A stretch of DNA of 64,000 nucleotides from Candidatus Lindowbacteria bacterium RIFCSPLOWO2_12_FULL_62_27 (GCA_001784175.1 MFPR01000006.1:124001-188000); one strand, 5' to 3'. Positions 54,101-57,534 are shown, counted from the first letter of the stretch. Made by a program: numbers and translations. Notes: generated from the letters alone by a model not told the origin.

Positions 54101-57043
54101 CTGATTCGAAATCTCGGCGTGACCGGCGCGTACGACGGCATCCGTTGGAACAACGTCGACAACTCCGTGATCGATGGCGACAGTATGAGTTTCTGCGGCG
54201 AGGCGGGCGTTTCGCTAAGGCAGAATTCCGACAACAACACGGTTACCGGCTGCCAGACGCATTGGAATGCGGGCGACGGTATTGATCTCCGAGAGGCGTC
54301 GAACAATAACACGTTGTCCAGCAACACGTCCCGGTTCAGCAGATATTCCGGGATCAACCTGAACGGCAGCTCGAACAACGTCATCTCCGGCAACACGCTG
54401 ACGTCCAATTTCAGCGACGGCGTGTATCTGTGGCAGAGTTCGAACAACAGGATTGTCGGCAACGTCGCGAATTCCAATGTATACGGGATCTACATCGATT
54501 CCAGCTCCGGCAACATCGCCGCGCAAAATATCGCGAATCTCAATTCCAGCTACGGCATCCGATTGAGCAATGTGAGCGCAAACAACTCGGCCGTTCAGAA
54601 CGACGTCGCGCTCAACACAGCGTATCAGATACTCCTCGACGGCACGTCGATGTCGAACACGGTGCGGAAAAACAACATCCGGCCGTCGACGGCCAACCCG
54701 GACAGCGGTGTTTACAACAGTACGAACAACTCATTTGACATGTCCCGCAACTGGTGGGGCACCACGGATGAGACGAAGATCGACCGGATGATCGCCGATA
54801 CGGCGCCGGCGAAACTGGTCACGGTTCGCCCCTACCGCCTCACCCCCGTCGACACGACTGCCGGCGCCGACACGACCGCGCCGGCCGCGCCGACCGGCGT
54901 CGCGCTCGACACGTCCGAGGCCGGGTACATCACGGTGTCGTGGACGAACCCCACATCGAACGAGGAGACGAACGGCGGGACGCTGGGATTCCAAGGCGTG
55001 AAAATTTACCGCCTGACCAACGCGCCCGACACGACGCACTGGGGCAACGCGCTGGTCTGGACCGCCGGGGAAACGGCCACGTCCTGGCGCGACAGCACCG
55101 TGACAGGGCAGAACACCTACTATTACCGGCTGACCTCGCGCGACGGCGCGGCGTTCGTGAACGAGTCGTTCTTTACGCCCGACACGAAATTCGCGACGCG
55201 CATTCCGCCGCAGCCGTCGCCGGCGGATACGATCATGATCGTAAGCGGCAACCACCAGCTCGGCAATCCGGATTCGGCCCTGTCTTTGCGTGTCCGGGTC
55301 GTCGACACCGGGGGCGCGGGTTCGAGCGGCGCGCGGGTGATCTTTAAGATCACGTACGGCTCCGGCGCGCATCTGGGCGACACCGGCACGGCCACGACGA
55401 CCACGGCATTTGCGGACGCGTCCGGGTATCTCTCGGAGACGCTGGTGTTAGGCTCAGCCGCCGGCGTGTACCGGGTGGAGGCGCGCAACGACAGCGCGAC
55501 GCCGAACCGCGCCGTGGTATTCACCGCCTACGTGGACGGCCGGGACATCGCGGACTCGTCCTGGCGGATGGTGGCGGCGAACAAGGCTCTGATCACGAAC
55601 GATCCGGCCGGGCTGGTGAATCCGGACCTGGGCGCCGGCACGCTGATGTTCGAGTGGCGGGAGGACTTGGGCGTGAACTCCGGCCTGAACGGCGTGACGA
55701 CGAAATTCCACCGGCCGCTTTCGATGGAGCGCGGGCGCGGCTACTGGATGAAACCGGCGACGCCCGGCACGCAGAGGTGGGTGATCGACGAAGGGACGCA
55801 GGGCGTGTCGGGCTTTGACACGGTCCGGGTGTCGCTGAACGCGACCGGCAACGGCTGGAACCAGATCGGCAGCGGGCAGTATTTCTACATCGACTGGCAG
55901 AAATCTGTGAAGATCGACACGGGCATGGCGGGCGACACGTGGGTGGGAACCCTCGACACGATGCTCTCCATCGACTCGGCGCACGCCGCCGGCGTCATCA
56001 GCAAGATTCTGTACTGGTACGACGGCTCGCAGTACCAGTGGGGCCCGAACACGCTGACCAGTTCGGCCGGCGCCATCGTGACCGACACGTCGACGGTGAG
56101 CGCCGTGCAGATGAAGCCGATGGTCGGGTTCTGGGTGAAGGCATTGCAATCGTGCACGATGTATATATTCCCGAACCCGGCGGAGATCGGCGCCGCGGAC
56201 ACGGGGAATTTGAATCAGGCGCCGAAATACGGTCTGTCGGCGAAAGACAATGCGTGGGCGATACAGATCATCGCGAGTGGAGACGGGAAAACCGACGCGC
56301 AGAATTACGTAGGCGTCATGCCGGACGCGCGCGCGGCGGCGCTGGCGGCCGTGTACGAGCCACCGGCAGCGGCGGGCGGGTATGTGGCGGTGGCGGTGAG
56401 AAAGGCGGGAATGAGCAACAAAACAGAAACCCCCCACCCAGCCTCCCCCACAAGGGGGGAGGGGGGAGATGGAGACTGGCTGGCCGCGAGTTTTGCCGAG
56501 CCGGATCCGAAGGGGCGGACGTGGGACGTGATGGTGGCGTCGGACGTGGAGGGCCCGGTGACGCTGTCGTGGGACAACGTGGTGAATTTGCCGCCGAATT
56601 ACGAAGCGTATCTGATCGGCGGCCCGGACGGCCCGGTCAGCCTGCGCCAATCCTCATCTCTGGTTTTACAATCCAAAATCCAAAATCCAAAATCCAAAAT
56701 CCCATTGACTCTGGCCGTCGGCTTGCCCGAATACGTCGCGGCGTTTCTCTCCGCGCCGCTTGCCCCGGACCAGACCTTCGCCTATCCCAACCCGGGGCCG
56801 GACGGCGCGGGGAACATGATGTTCAAGTACAATCTGGGCGCCGCCGGTGATGTGACGATCAAGATATACGACCTGGGCGGCCGGCTGATCCGGGAATTGC
56901 AACAGGCCGGGCAGCCCGGCTCCAACACCGCCACGTGGGACACGACCAACAGGCATGGCCAGAAAATGGCCAGCGGCGTGTACATCTACATCCTCGAAAG
57001 CGGAGGCGCCCGGCTCGTCGACAAGCTCGCGATTGTCCGGTAG
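30146..57043 (+). CDS. Giant secreted repeat protein: kelch-like, NosD beta-helix, FN3, VCBS, Ig-like, sorting domain
   Basis: 8,965 aa from ATG 30146. The track's start at 29747 runs through two tRNA-like genes and a terminator and is rejected. The start begins a clear signal peptide (MNGRTALSPFLRPAVSIFIA, cleavage near PASA-APNTW). Order by base: kelch-like units (30256-31077), beta-helix/FN3 module 1 (to ~32440), four ~330-aa tandem modules (32455-36420), beta-helix modules 2-3 (to ~39230), seven VCBS/FG-GAP repeats with an ASPIC/UnbV-like tail (to ~40660), modules 4-9 (to ~49480), two ~130-aa beta-modules (to ~50265), 12 Ig-like repeats (to ~53780), module 10 (to ~55200), a Big_1-like domain, an unrecognised beta domain and a C-terminal Por/FlgD-like sorting module (FAYPNPGP...YIYILESGG...DKLAIVR). 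No catalytic domain is certain. Such architecture fits a surface adhesin, S-layer-like or polysaccharide-binding protein. No strong ribosome-binding site is visible. Confidence 0.85.
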   Translation: MNGRTALSPFLRPAVSIFIALSTFLFTLSTDPASAAPNTWDTLAAAPGGVDLGGSLVYPGSGDTIYAFRGNNTTTFWAYSIANNTWETKAAAPAPVYDGGALAYPGSGDTIYAFGGNLTTTFWAYSIANNTWETKAATPATVASGGALVYPGSGDTIYAFRGNSYTNFWAYSITNNTWETKAATPAIINSGGALVYPGSGDTIYAFRGAATTNFWAYSIANNTWETKAAAPANVDGGALVYPGSGDTIYAFQGNITTTFWGYSIKNNTWTTMAAAPSPVYNGGALVYPGLGDTIYAFRGNTTTTFWGYTVPFYSGPNWYVNDASTTGDALTTDVGDTTGDGSSGRPFLTITKALTKAKAGDTIYIDAGTYTETVVINMDSVALIGKDSNATVIDPPGSSATAGLYGIFADTQTGLLIKNLGVTGAYDGIHFYNVDVATLESDSASTCGNAGIYMGDNSDFNTIKRSAANSISGYGIYLYQSSNNNTVIDNTANSNSQHGIYLAASSNNTLNSNTFNSNTNYGIYLNSSADNNTVTNNTVNSNSQYGIRFLSSSNNRVVQNDLRLNTVYQIYIDGTSSSDTIQKNNIQTSGTNPDSGVYNASTMAPVRFDFSRNWWNTTDESRIKKMIYQASNGDSITWSPYRIAQVDTASGADTTAPARPISVTLDTSVGGQIKISWVIPAINEETNGGAVGYDGAAIYRIRNLADTTHWANSANKIKMTGPADTFYVDTDVVAGDTYYYRLTSHDSAPFSNESFFTDTKFITAVAAPPITALFTVVKAPGAGKRGFADFSKAIVFDTTSNPCPTNAETITTGTVAKSCAIPLQPVGDGSWVCTAMVSKGTAYTYYFEYRIPAFEDTGGWKKAGPGGARNQDNNHMKTVTVPSGAGDGYIFYNRFGDADVRGAQGMSAAGSWDTELTTANPDLAQVNANVSDVSSSGNGDTFDMGGNNNYGLSLIQTGDTIVKLSWTFGFGDGFVPSVEGAREFDTTSTYTPYGFRILRARLPTGWNTDTTNPAHLKFEDTVINEVTGDTLWSPSRTSQGISWYSEAINFTDTSLPKNVSVGDSFIYTVLWVDAHGNTNDTFAQNFAGGAAKWVRSGQITVIFKDAKATGAGKRGFADFSKAIVFDTTTNPCPANAETVVGSVVATRHSCAIPMNPVGDGSWICTAAVFGGSNYSYWFEYRIPAHDDTNNWKGVGATGTRNQDQVSMRTITVPSTATGGYILYNYLGDADVTGKQGMNVTGSWDTELTTANPDVASYNGVTDVSSSGNNDTTDMGGNNNYGMTITQTADTTFKLSWRMKITGADDIVPLVEGAREYDTTSTATPYGFRILRARLPSGWSADTTTPTHLKFEDTVVNMVTGDTLYSPSRTTLGIAWYDDLLSFTDTSLPTNVAGGDSFIYTVLWQDAYGNLNDTSQQNFSGGAAKAIRGSGVTVIFKDGKATGAGKRGFADFSKATVFDTTTNPCPVNAETVVGSATPATRHSCAIPMNPVGDGSWICTAAVFGGSNYSYWFEYRIPAYDDTSNWKGVGAAGTRNQDQVSMRTITVPSTATGGYIFYNYLGDADVTGKQGMNVTGSWDTELTTANPDVASYNGMTDVSSSGNNDTTDMGGNNNYAMTATQMVDTTVRLSWRMKITGADDIVPLVEGAREYDTTSTATPYGFRILRARLPSGWSADTTTPTHLKFEDTVVNMVTGDTLYSPSRTTLGIAWYDDLLSFTDTSLPANVSVGDSFVYAMLWVDAYGNKNDTGDQNFTGGAAKWVRSGQITVIFKDAKAAGAGKRGFADFSKALVFDTAANPCPVGAETIAVNGGVGKSCAIPMKPVGDGSWICTATVFQGSDYKYYFEYRIPAFEDTNGWKNSAATGVRNQDIDQVRTVTVPPAATNGYIFYNMLGDADVRGKQGISNAGDWDTELTTANPDVAAYNGTVDVSSSGDNDTTNMGANTNYAMTLVQTADTTVKLSWRLKFTTADEIVPTVEGMREFDTTSIYAPYGFRILRARLPAGWNADTTTPSNLKYEDTVVNMVTGDTLYSPSRTTLGIGWYDTLLSFTDTSMPATPAGDTFVYTVLWVDAYDNKNDTSDQNFVGGSAKWVRSDTAPPYAGPNWYVNDTYTPSDSYTYATGNDGTGGNGSAQKPYRSLAKVTQKVKAGDTIYVDAGTFSETVVIDTDNISLMGADSRITVIDPPGAKTTAGLVGIKVLSRTNVLIKNIGVTDAYDGIWLTDADSAMVTSDSFSGIGNIGIHVKSRFARITDNILYNANSGGYTIQVDSGENTISANTIDSTSYGMLVSTESNTISRNTVTNSLNIGVYLNAAGSYGNLIESNTLTGNGTWGVYLAGPDNRAFGNIVRQNTSGGFYISAAGNIIRFNAINSNIAVGLEIANNTTIVEQNDIIGNDTGVFFNTASPGIVLRKNNIANNNVNNVRNAYSGSQTADHNWFGTADSAAIGAKLADANSDFDPWRLGKVDTAPGADTTAPDKPLNVAIDTGTAAKVVLSWTIPSLNEETNGGSVGFGGVNIWRLTNTADTGHWANSANLVKSTAAADTTWTDTVVVPGNTYYYRLTSKDTASPVNESFFTDVVSGEVQPFFDNGATTVYVCDAGDSKNATAGDTAGALPDILSALKYIKPENGWDTIVVYKTINADSFRLNGSIALETGLTVISAKSHFGSDTGGGGDTYARIHMSSIQTLFAGAKYARVEGMTLFGENNTSGTLKGVTGADSMIIRNNTFYTWPRAIEVTGSVTNVLIESNTISTAGSGTFYPVDLSGGDSLTVRFNKLRNAGADYQIYIGGTNVTLEANTIDSAVSGIKLTGAGAKVARNALKTGTKVGVFAAASMDLFVQNTITGYDTGLQLGAAPVTPISKNNIHGNIANNLDNPSSVSATLTRNWWGTTDENAIAAKLVDSVNSFRPYRFAAVDTAVGADTTAPAKPTGVTLDTSVAGQIKITWVNPALNEETNGGSVGFNGVKVYRLTNTVDTTQWANTANLVKTLNASDTFWKDTAVQDGNTYYYRLTSRDAATFVNESAFTDTVFAVSDTPLLKQIQAGAGLSDAADGNGCAWADFDSDTDLDIFVVNYGAADILYRYNGGDSFTNVAASAGVNGSGDGVGLSWGDYDNDGDIDVYVVNNGGGQDYLYRNEGNSTFTDVATSLGMTESSNGDGASWGDYDNDGDLDIFVSNASGGQDHLFRNNDGKNFTNVATSAGLTDALTSYAVAWADYDRDGDLDLYVTFDGTNQDRLYRNNGQGWFQDVSNTAGMNDTTNSNTAAWGDYDADGDLDLFVPDGSQTKNHMLYRNNGNGTFTNAIAGSGITDTAGGGVVWVDYDNDGDIDLYVSGSFIDGGTLGDALYRNNADGTFTQEAPHRGITVSSTGYGGAWGDYDNDGDMDVYITHQAGTKQDFLFRNRGTGKNWIKVNPLTDKDGDAVESDADTDRLAIGALVEIDLNGGANFDTGFNKYVSMLLSGNGFQQTAAPVHLGVDTAGTVDVRVTFPDGDTAVQTGVAVNQTITIRDPQFYPGPIWHVNDTVTTGDSFTYAAGSDLTGKGNAQRPFKTITRALSFAKAGDTILIDAGTHTETVVISLDTVSLIGVDSGATVINPPGSSGTAGLYGIYATGRRALLIKNLGVTGAYEGIRFDNVDSSTISGDSLCSNGAYGIYLLTGSDANKIENCSVKSNSSGVYLASGSNNNTLTGNTVNSNSDAGIYLDFASNNTVSGNTVNGNSVKGIYITGTANSNKVKNNTVLSSGQHGFYLWTTDRNVISNNVIRSSQLAGLWLRDAETNAIGQNDIDGDTGFLIWGASRGNVIGKNNITGGASNFVKNPAGIAQTLTRNWFGSVDSVTISAKISDTASAWAPWRLALVDTAAGADTTAPKAPDTVAVIGAPSDTSVILEWSAVSALEESNGGATGLSGYRVYRSAVKDTSSWVKVGQTASGVIRWQDTDAGVGVRYYYRVTAFDTAAFENESYFSDSQPSDSVVFTTTVNWYVNDGATAGDSFTYAAGNDATGKGTPAAPLGTITKALQMATTGDTIWVDAGLFDSYAQISPTETAVVVIGVDSLSLIGRDSNATVLDPPGPKTQSGLYGIYASNVTGLLIKNVGVTGAYEGMRLSNVDVSMVTGDSVSSVGNMAVYLLSGSGNNTVSANSLNSNYTGIYLSSSSSNTLSNNSVNSNSSNGIVLLSSSSNTISGNSANSNSTYGLTLAFSTNNTISNNTANSNATGIDIASTSTGNILTGNTANANSTHGVRLSSSSANILTGNAASNNTQSGICVTGSDTGVIRQNDVSGNDTGIWIEGASQNNLISKNNLPSNTTNHVWNKGGLANTITRNWFGSADSVTIKNQISDTASAWTPWRLAIVDTTAGADTTAPKAPDTVAIIGAPSDTSIILEWAAVTANEETAAGGVGLSGYRVYRSGVKDTSSWVKVAQTGSSVTRWQDTDAGIGTRYYYRVTAFDTATPFENESFFSDSQPSDSAVFTATVNWYVNDGATAGDSFTYAAGNDATGKGTPGAPLGTITKALQVATTGDTIWVDAGLYDSFVKVSSTETAGVNIAVDSLTLIGRDSGATVIDPPGASTDSFLYAIYADTQVGLTIKNLGVTGAFHGIYFLNVDQSTLTGDSASVCGGNGIYLLNSDSNTVSKNTVDFNVDGIEIKSSANNTLNNNTARSNSSDGIDLNSSANGNTVSANTVTSNTDDGVSMDLNADSNVVTGNTADSNTDGIDMDFSANNLVTGNTANSNTDYGIVLGSSSNNTVSHNTISSNVKYQIYIEGASSSDTVVKNNIVPSGSNPDSGVYNGSSATANRFTMTRNWWGSADSVTVRKRLAQQSNGDSILYQPYRLGAVDTAVGADTTAPKAPDTAAVVGVPSDTSIILEWSAVSALEEVNGGAVGLSGYRVYRSAVKDTSSWVKVAQTASGVIRWQDTDAGIGTRYYYRVTAFDTAAFENESFFSDSQPFDAAMFGPQINWYVNDGSTAGDSYTYAAGTDTASGKGSASAPFKSLAKVMQFVTAGDTIWLDAGTFGGDTWEMISATETAAVNLDTDNLTLIGKDSGATVIDPAGAKTQVNLYGVYADSQTGLQLKNFGVTGAYQGIRLHNVDLSTVTSDSVSSNGNIGIYLYNGCETNTLSNNLVRSNTSDGVNVAGGLGNTLSGNTLLSNSGYGFVLSSSHGNAISGNASTSNTSTGIFLFSGSKRNTISNNTTNSNSGAGIALSSSPQNTVSGNSIGSNVSYGISLSNTGNDTISGNTVTSNGSSGIYMNNDSNVTVMNNASVSNFFGVELISSSNNIFVANELSANTDYQVYIDGTSGSDTFSKNNILPSSGNPDSGVFNSTNNSADFTRTWWGTADSVTINRMIYDTAPAQLIKFQPWRLGPADTAASADTTAPKAPDTVAVIGAPSDTAITLEWSAVSALEESNGGAVGLSGYRVYRSAVKDTSSWVKVYDAGSGVTRWQDTNVVTGQVYYYRVTAIDTATPFENESFFSDSQPFDSAVYTTIVNWYVNDGSTSGDSYTTQAGYDTYVSAGAGRKVPFRSISKAMQFVTAGDTVFVDAGLFAETVVINVDSISLIGKDSGATVIDPPGSNATAGLYGIFADTQTGLLIKNLGVTGALEGIRFDNVDRSTITGDSLSSNGNYGIYLLGGSDTNTLSNNIANSNSVGSARGIYLDVSSGNTVTNNTANSNASYGIVSTTGGGNTFSGNTTNSNTNYGLSLSGSPRNTVTNNTASSNGQYGMLIEWNSDTNTITGNAVSQNSIYGIFFRVASNNNRVDSNIVTGNTQHGIVLDACTQNTLTGNLVRSNSQHGVVLKSSFNTVLAQNTFDANVRYQVYIHGSSTSDTLIKNNILASGTNPDSGVAVTSTVTGNTFYLARNWWNTTDAGRITKLVTSETYTTATDSVVYSPFRLAQVDTAAGADTTAPAPPTGVTLDTSAAGQVTFTWTIPTINEETNGGSVGFNGLNIFRLVNVADTTNWANSVNLVKQTVSTDTTWTDTNVTAGNTYYYRLTSKDAATFFNESFFMDTRATKPAYAGPVWYVNDTVTTGDSFTYQVGGDGGNGDAGAPFLTITKALSKAKAGDTILIDAGTYTETVVIDTNNVALIGKDSNATVIDPPGSNATAGLYGIYADTQSWLMIKNVGVTGAFDGIHFYNVSFSTIENDSVSSCGDFGIYLRGSSSDNTVKNNLVLSNSSYGIHLDASPLNTVTGNLSSSNTYGIFLNASSNNRLTNNTTNSNTYHGVYLNSSSNNNVLARGVLNNNAQAGVRIESSNTNYVSLCDVSGNDTGVWVLGTSSGNTVSKCNLVNNTAKNLAEQSGIAQDLTRNWWGTTDEVAIGAKFLDSASIQTFRPYRFGAVDTAAGADTTAPGKPLNVTVDTSVSGQITLTWTIPSLNEETNGGAVGFVGVKIYRLKDVVDTSNWANIVNLVRITGSTDTTWIDTTATAGGTYYYRLASFDGAAPVNKSALTDTKSGAWKSGATVRLYEDAGFVDETDTLLTRDVAYIEVRDSDENKNSGAVETVTITVFVGNGALVAYDALVIDTETITLIESAAGSAIFRSAAVHAVDTLFPAVGDGRLSWGVGDSLHIKYADADDPADAVFDTAVALEIASASLTRIYENSAYTDEIDTAFSRDVLYVEVTDTDENRNPQLMDTVVITIFVGDDVAGLVIDTEQIVLTEYYETAGFFRSGAINTVDTDAAALVNNGRLGVGRSDTVHVSYSDANSTDATWDTVLILGPSVALTAPADAVETTAATIRFEWSGTNVDTYTWQMSRSTTFATIVDSGVDTIVTSMLRTITVGQDTYFWRVIGRHATGSTDTSVVRGYILDTGVGQVALSQPTSNHETMAGVVVVSWAALADSVGIDSYAVEASNSAGVLVFTDTIDGAFVSDTIPGLYNDTYAWRVRAVDDLGNQGAFTALRKFVTDTLVDQVTQSQPANNHETTMTLVVVTWNVVADSVGVDSYVVESFSSVSTLIFSDTIDGTLVSDTLTGLYNDTYNWRVRAIDDLGNLGPFSATRAVLVDTGTGQVALSTPADGTQTNVAAVALSWAALLDSAGIDSYVVEASTTTAFTVTVFVDTIDGTNTTDTFNAGGSDTYFWRVRAIDELGNVGANSAVRGFVVDTAAGQVVLSSPADGAQTTNPAVGLVWVALADSIGIDSYVVEVSKTSGFSSTVLADTVDGVATTDTFTAGSSDTYYWRVRAIDQLGNAGAYSITRGFLIDSGVSQVSVSAPADGHETTNALVVVSWTAVQDSSGIDSYVVEASKTSAFGVTVFADTVDGGLTTDTLTGLYNDTYFWRVRAIDYAKNVGPNSTVRGFLVDTSVAQVSLWSPADGYQTASGLVSLQVIAASDSAGIDSYVFEVSKTPAFTTTEFADTVDGSGTTSAFSPATNDTYFWRARAIDDLGQAGANSASRGFLVDTSIGQVALLAPADGHETTAAALSLTWQAVSDSVGIDSYAVEMSKNASFTNLVLTDTLDGVQTSCGVTGLFNDTYYWRVRAIDQLANSGAFSAARGFLMDTIIGQPASALPADAHETTNAAVTVSWTALADSVGIDSYALDVSKSPVFTGSVFADTVDGTVTGRAVTGLYNDTYFWHVMAMDDLGNVGPYSAARGFLVDTAVAKPALTGPANNLTTIDSMPTFTWSAVTDSVGIDSYALEVSSSPAFASVALADTVDGSVTSSTAPALQSTTYYWRVRAIDDLANVSANADSFVLTVDTAAATVTLVSPAAGYQTKAGTVAFAWSGTNADTYTWQLSKSSAFGTIVDSVSDTTETSVTRAIPENDTYFWRVIARSSSGLTWDTSPGRGIMLDTAVSQVSAASPADLMETTATTVVMTWSVIADSVGVDSYVVEASNGSGFTSLVFADTIDASQTADTRSSLAVNPYYWRVRAIDNLGNVGPNSVTRLFTINSPYNGPKWYVNDVRAAGDSFTYEGGADTNYGEGSPQKPFRTIMKALSRVSTGDTIYIDAGLYTETVVIDSNQISLIGAGSDTTAIDPPGDSAVVGLYGIFADAQTGLLIRNLGVTGAYDGIRWNNVDNSVIDGDSMSFCGEAGVSLRQNSDNNTVTGCQTHWNAGDGIDLREASNNNTLSSNTSRFSRYSGINLNGSSNNVISGNTLTSNFSDGVYLWQSSNNRIVGNVANSNVYGIYIDSSSGNIAAQNIANLNSSYGIRLSNVSANNSAVQNDVALNTAYQILLDGTSMSNTVRKNNIRPSTANPDSGVYNSTNNSFDMSRNWWGTTDETKIDRMIADTAPAKLVTVRPYRLTPVDTTAGADTTAPAAPTGVALDTSEAGYITVSWTNPTSNEETNGGTLGFQGVKIYRLTNAPDTTHWGNALVWTAGETATSWRDSTVTGQNTYYYRLTSRDGAAFVNESFFTPDTKFATRIPPQPSPADTIMIVSGNHQLGNPDSALSLRVRVVDTGGAGSSGARVIFKITYGSGAHLGDTGTATTTTAFADASGYLSETLVLGSAAGVYRVEARNDSATPNRAVVFTAYVDGRDIADSSWRMVAANKALITNDPAGLVNPDLGAGTLMFEWREDLGVNSGLNGVTTKFHRPLSMERGRGYWMKPATPGTQRWVIDEGTQGVSGFDTVRVSLNATGNGWNQIGSGQYFYIDWQKSVKIDTGMAGDTWVGTLDTMLSIDSAHAAGVISKILYWYDGSQYQWGPNTLTSSAGAIVTDTSTVSAVQMKPMVGFWVKALQSCTMYIFPNPAEIGAADTGNLNQAPKYGLSAKDNAWAIQIIASGDGKTDAQNYVGVMPDARAAALAAVYEPPAAAGGYVAVAVRKAGMSNKTETPHPASPTRGEGGDGDWLAASFAEPDPKGRTWDVMVASDVEGPVTLSWDNVVNLPPNYEAYLIGGPDGPVSLRQSSSLVLQSKIQNPKSKIPLTLAVGLPEYVAAFLSAPLAPDQTFAYPNPGPDGAGNMMFKYNLGAAGDVTIKIYDLGGRLIRELQQAGQPGSNTATWDTTNRHGQKMASGVYIYILESGGARLVDKLAIVR
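30256..31077 (+). repeat. Six kelch-like repeats with a 138-bp DNA period
   Basis: Units of 46 codons begin NTWxTxAAxP, continue GGALVYPGSGDTIYAF and end TTFWAYSIAN. The period measured on a fixed landmark is 138, 138, 138 and 135 bp (the fifth unit lacks one codon). DNA is nearly identical between units over 25-40-bp stretches, which suggests recent homogenisation. Kelch units form beta-propeller blades; six would make a closed propeller. Confidence 0.85.
31081..32440 (+). repeat. NosD-type parallel beta-helix plus FN3, module 1
   Basis: The module opens with WYVNDA, then KAKAGDTIYIDAGTYTETVV and a DUF1565-like start. About 22-residue beta-helix turns rich in NNTVxxNTxNSN follow, then an RNWWNTTDE closing segment and an FN3 domain (DTTAPARP...YYYRLTS). 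Confidence 0.75.
32455..36420 (+). repeat. Four tandem ~1-kb modules, copies 2 and 3 almost identical
   Basis: Each ~330-aa module begins with a VIFKDAKATGAGKRGFADFS-type segment, contains SCAIPMNPVGDGSW and a YFEYRIPA strand, and ends with NFxGGAAKWVR. Landmarks at 33443, 34439 and 35438 give periods of 996 and 999 bp. Copies 2 and 3 share very long identical DNA stretches. I do not recognise the domain; a beta-rich carbohydrate- or ligand-binding fold is a guess. Confidence 0.85.
36427..39230 (+). repeat. NosD-type beta-helix plus FN3, modules 2 and 3
   Basis: Module 2 starts PNWYVNDTYTPSDSYT and uses more divergent turns than module 1. Module 3 lacks the WYVND opening and instead has TTVYVCDAGDSKN followed by a long beta-helix. 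Both close with a WFGT/WWGTTDE segment and FN3. Confidence 0.7.
39240..40660 (+). repeat. Seven VCBS/FG-GAP calcium-binding repeats with ASPIC/UnbV-like tail
   Basis: Seven segments match GDYDNDGDxDxxV, the D-x-D-x-D-G-D-x-D calcium loop; the first is ADFDSDTDLD, with one altered residue. A C-terminal region with TVDVRVTFPDGDTAVQTGV resembles the ASPIC/UnbV domain that often follows these repeats. Probably a beta-propeller with bound calcium. Confidence 0.8.
40665..49480 (+). repeat. Six consecutive NosD beta-helix plus FN3 modules (4-9)
   Basis: The WYVND/WHVND openings lie near 40675, 42060, 43545, 44995, 46580 and 48175, so each module is about 1.3-1.6 kb. The helix turns carry NNTVSGNTVNSN-like ladders of Asn and Ser. 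Each module closes with a TRNWFG/NWWGT segment, then DTTAPKAPD and FN3. Beta-helices of this kind typically bind or cleave carbohydrates, but no catalytic residues can be assigned here. Confidence 0.8.
49488..50265 (+). repeat. Two ~130-aa beta modules (LYEDAGF/IYENSAY type)
   Basis: Two direct repeats begin RLYEDAGFVDETDT and RIYENSAYTDEIDT, each followed by a DSDENKN/DTDENRN acidic motif, TVTITVFVG-type strands and VHxSYxDA. Unrecognised; the acidic motif might bind calcium. Confidence 0.7.
50265..53780 (+). repeat. 12 tandem Ig-like repeats in giant protein 2
   Basis: About 95-aa units with PADGHETT near the start, then DSVGIDSYVVEASK, NDTYFWRVRAIDDLGN and a closing VDT. They are related to the repeats of giant protein 1 (same WRV and IDT landmarks), which suggests the two genes share module ancestry. 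Confidence 0.85.
53785..55200 (+). repeat. NosD-type beta-helix plus FN3, module 10
   Basis: It opens with KWYVNDVRAAGDSFTY after the Ig array and shares the KPFRTIMKAL...YIDAGLYTETVV start with the earlier modules. It closes with SRNWWGTTDET and FN3. Confidence 0.75.
56430..56468. repeat. C/G-rich palindromic element inserted in frame (SPTRGEG element, copy A)
   Basis: CCTCCCCC-ACAA-GGGGGGAGG lies inside the giant gene and is read as SPTRGEG. A nearly identical element lies in the amidase gene at 58024-58067, in the same reading frame. Confidence 0.75.
56670..56702. repeat. Heptanucleotide tandem repeat (AATCCAA) inside the coding frame
   Basis: Four perfect AATCCAA units plus AATCC. Read in frame they give QSKIQNPKSKIQNPKSKI, which is unlike the surrounding protein. 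Heptamer repeats of this type are commonly intergenic. Confidence 0.8.
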
Positions 57044-57066
57044 GCCGCACTGATTTAACTTCCGCC

Positions 57067-57094
57067 TTGATTCAGCCGCCAAGTGCTATATAAT
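57067..57094 (+). promoter_or_regulatory. Promoter of ssrA
   Basis: TTGATT (57067-57072), 16-bp spacer, TATAAT (57089-57094) in an AT-rich island right after the giant gene's stop. It predicts a transcript start near 57101 and a 5' leader of about 74 nt that RNase P would remove. Confidence 0.6.
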
Positions 57095-57174
57095 ATATAT
57101 TGTATATATTGAGCAAAAAGTGTGCCAGGGAGATATATCCATCGGACTTGGGGTCCCTGTTGCGAATCATGTAT

Positions 57175-57534
57175 GGGGGCGAACTGGTTTCGACGTGCTT
57201 CTTGTGGGTACGGTGGGCGCGCCGGGTCCTGTCGGGACGACCCGTTAAAAACCTTCCGACACACTCCATAAACGCCAACGATAATCTGGCGCTGGCGGCC
57301 TAACTAGGCCCCGGAGCGGGGGAAGGCGGTTTGGGCCTTCAGCGCCTCCCCGCTCCACGGAACTGAAGGTCTCCTGATCCGACAGCCTTCGGTCGGAATC
57401 TTGTACCTTGAAGGCTGGGCCTGGCCGGGGCTGCCTGCGGTCAACCGGTAGGCCGAGACACAATCGCGGGATACGCGCGTAGAACATCGTGTCCGGGATT
57501 CACGGACGGGGGTTCGATTCCCCCCGCCTCCACC
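57175..57534 (+). ncRNA. ssrA: Transfer-messenger RNA (tmRNA)
   Basis: The tRNA-like ends pair as GGGGGCG (57175-57181) with CGCCTCC (57525-57531). The conserved GGTTTCGACG follows the 5' end, and the T-arm GGGGGTTCGATTCCCCC lies near the 3' end, with CCTCCACC at the terminus (CCA only partly encoded). The tag frame starts at GCC 57274 and reads ANDNLALAA, stopping at TAA 57301-57303. This RNA rescues stalled ribosomes with SmpB and marks the products for ClpXP-type proteolysis; the LAA end is the protease signal. One-piece gene, about 360 nt, with pseudoknot-capable GC-rich segments after the tag. The amidase gene begins 38 nt downstream without an obvious terminator. Confidence 0.95.

Noticed and set aside
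1-57043. Giant NRPS/PKS genes as explanation for the very long frames
   Set aside because: No adenylation, ketosynthase or carrier-protein motifs; all modules are beta-rich extracellular types.
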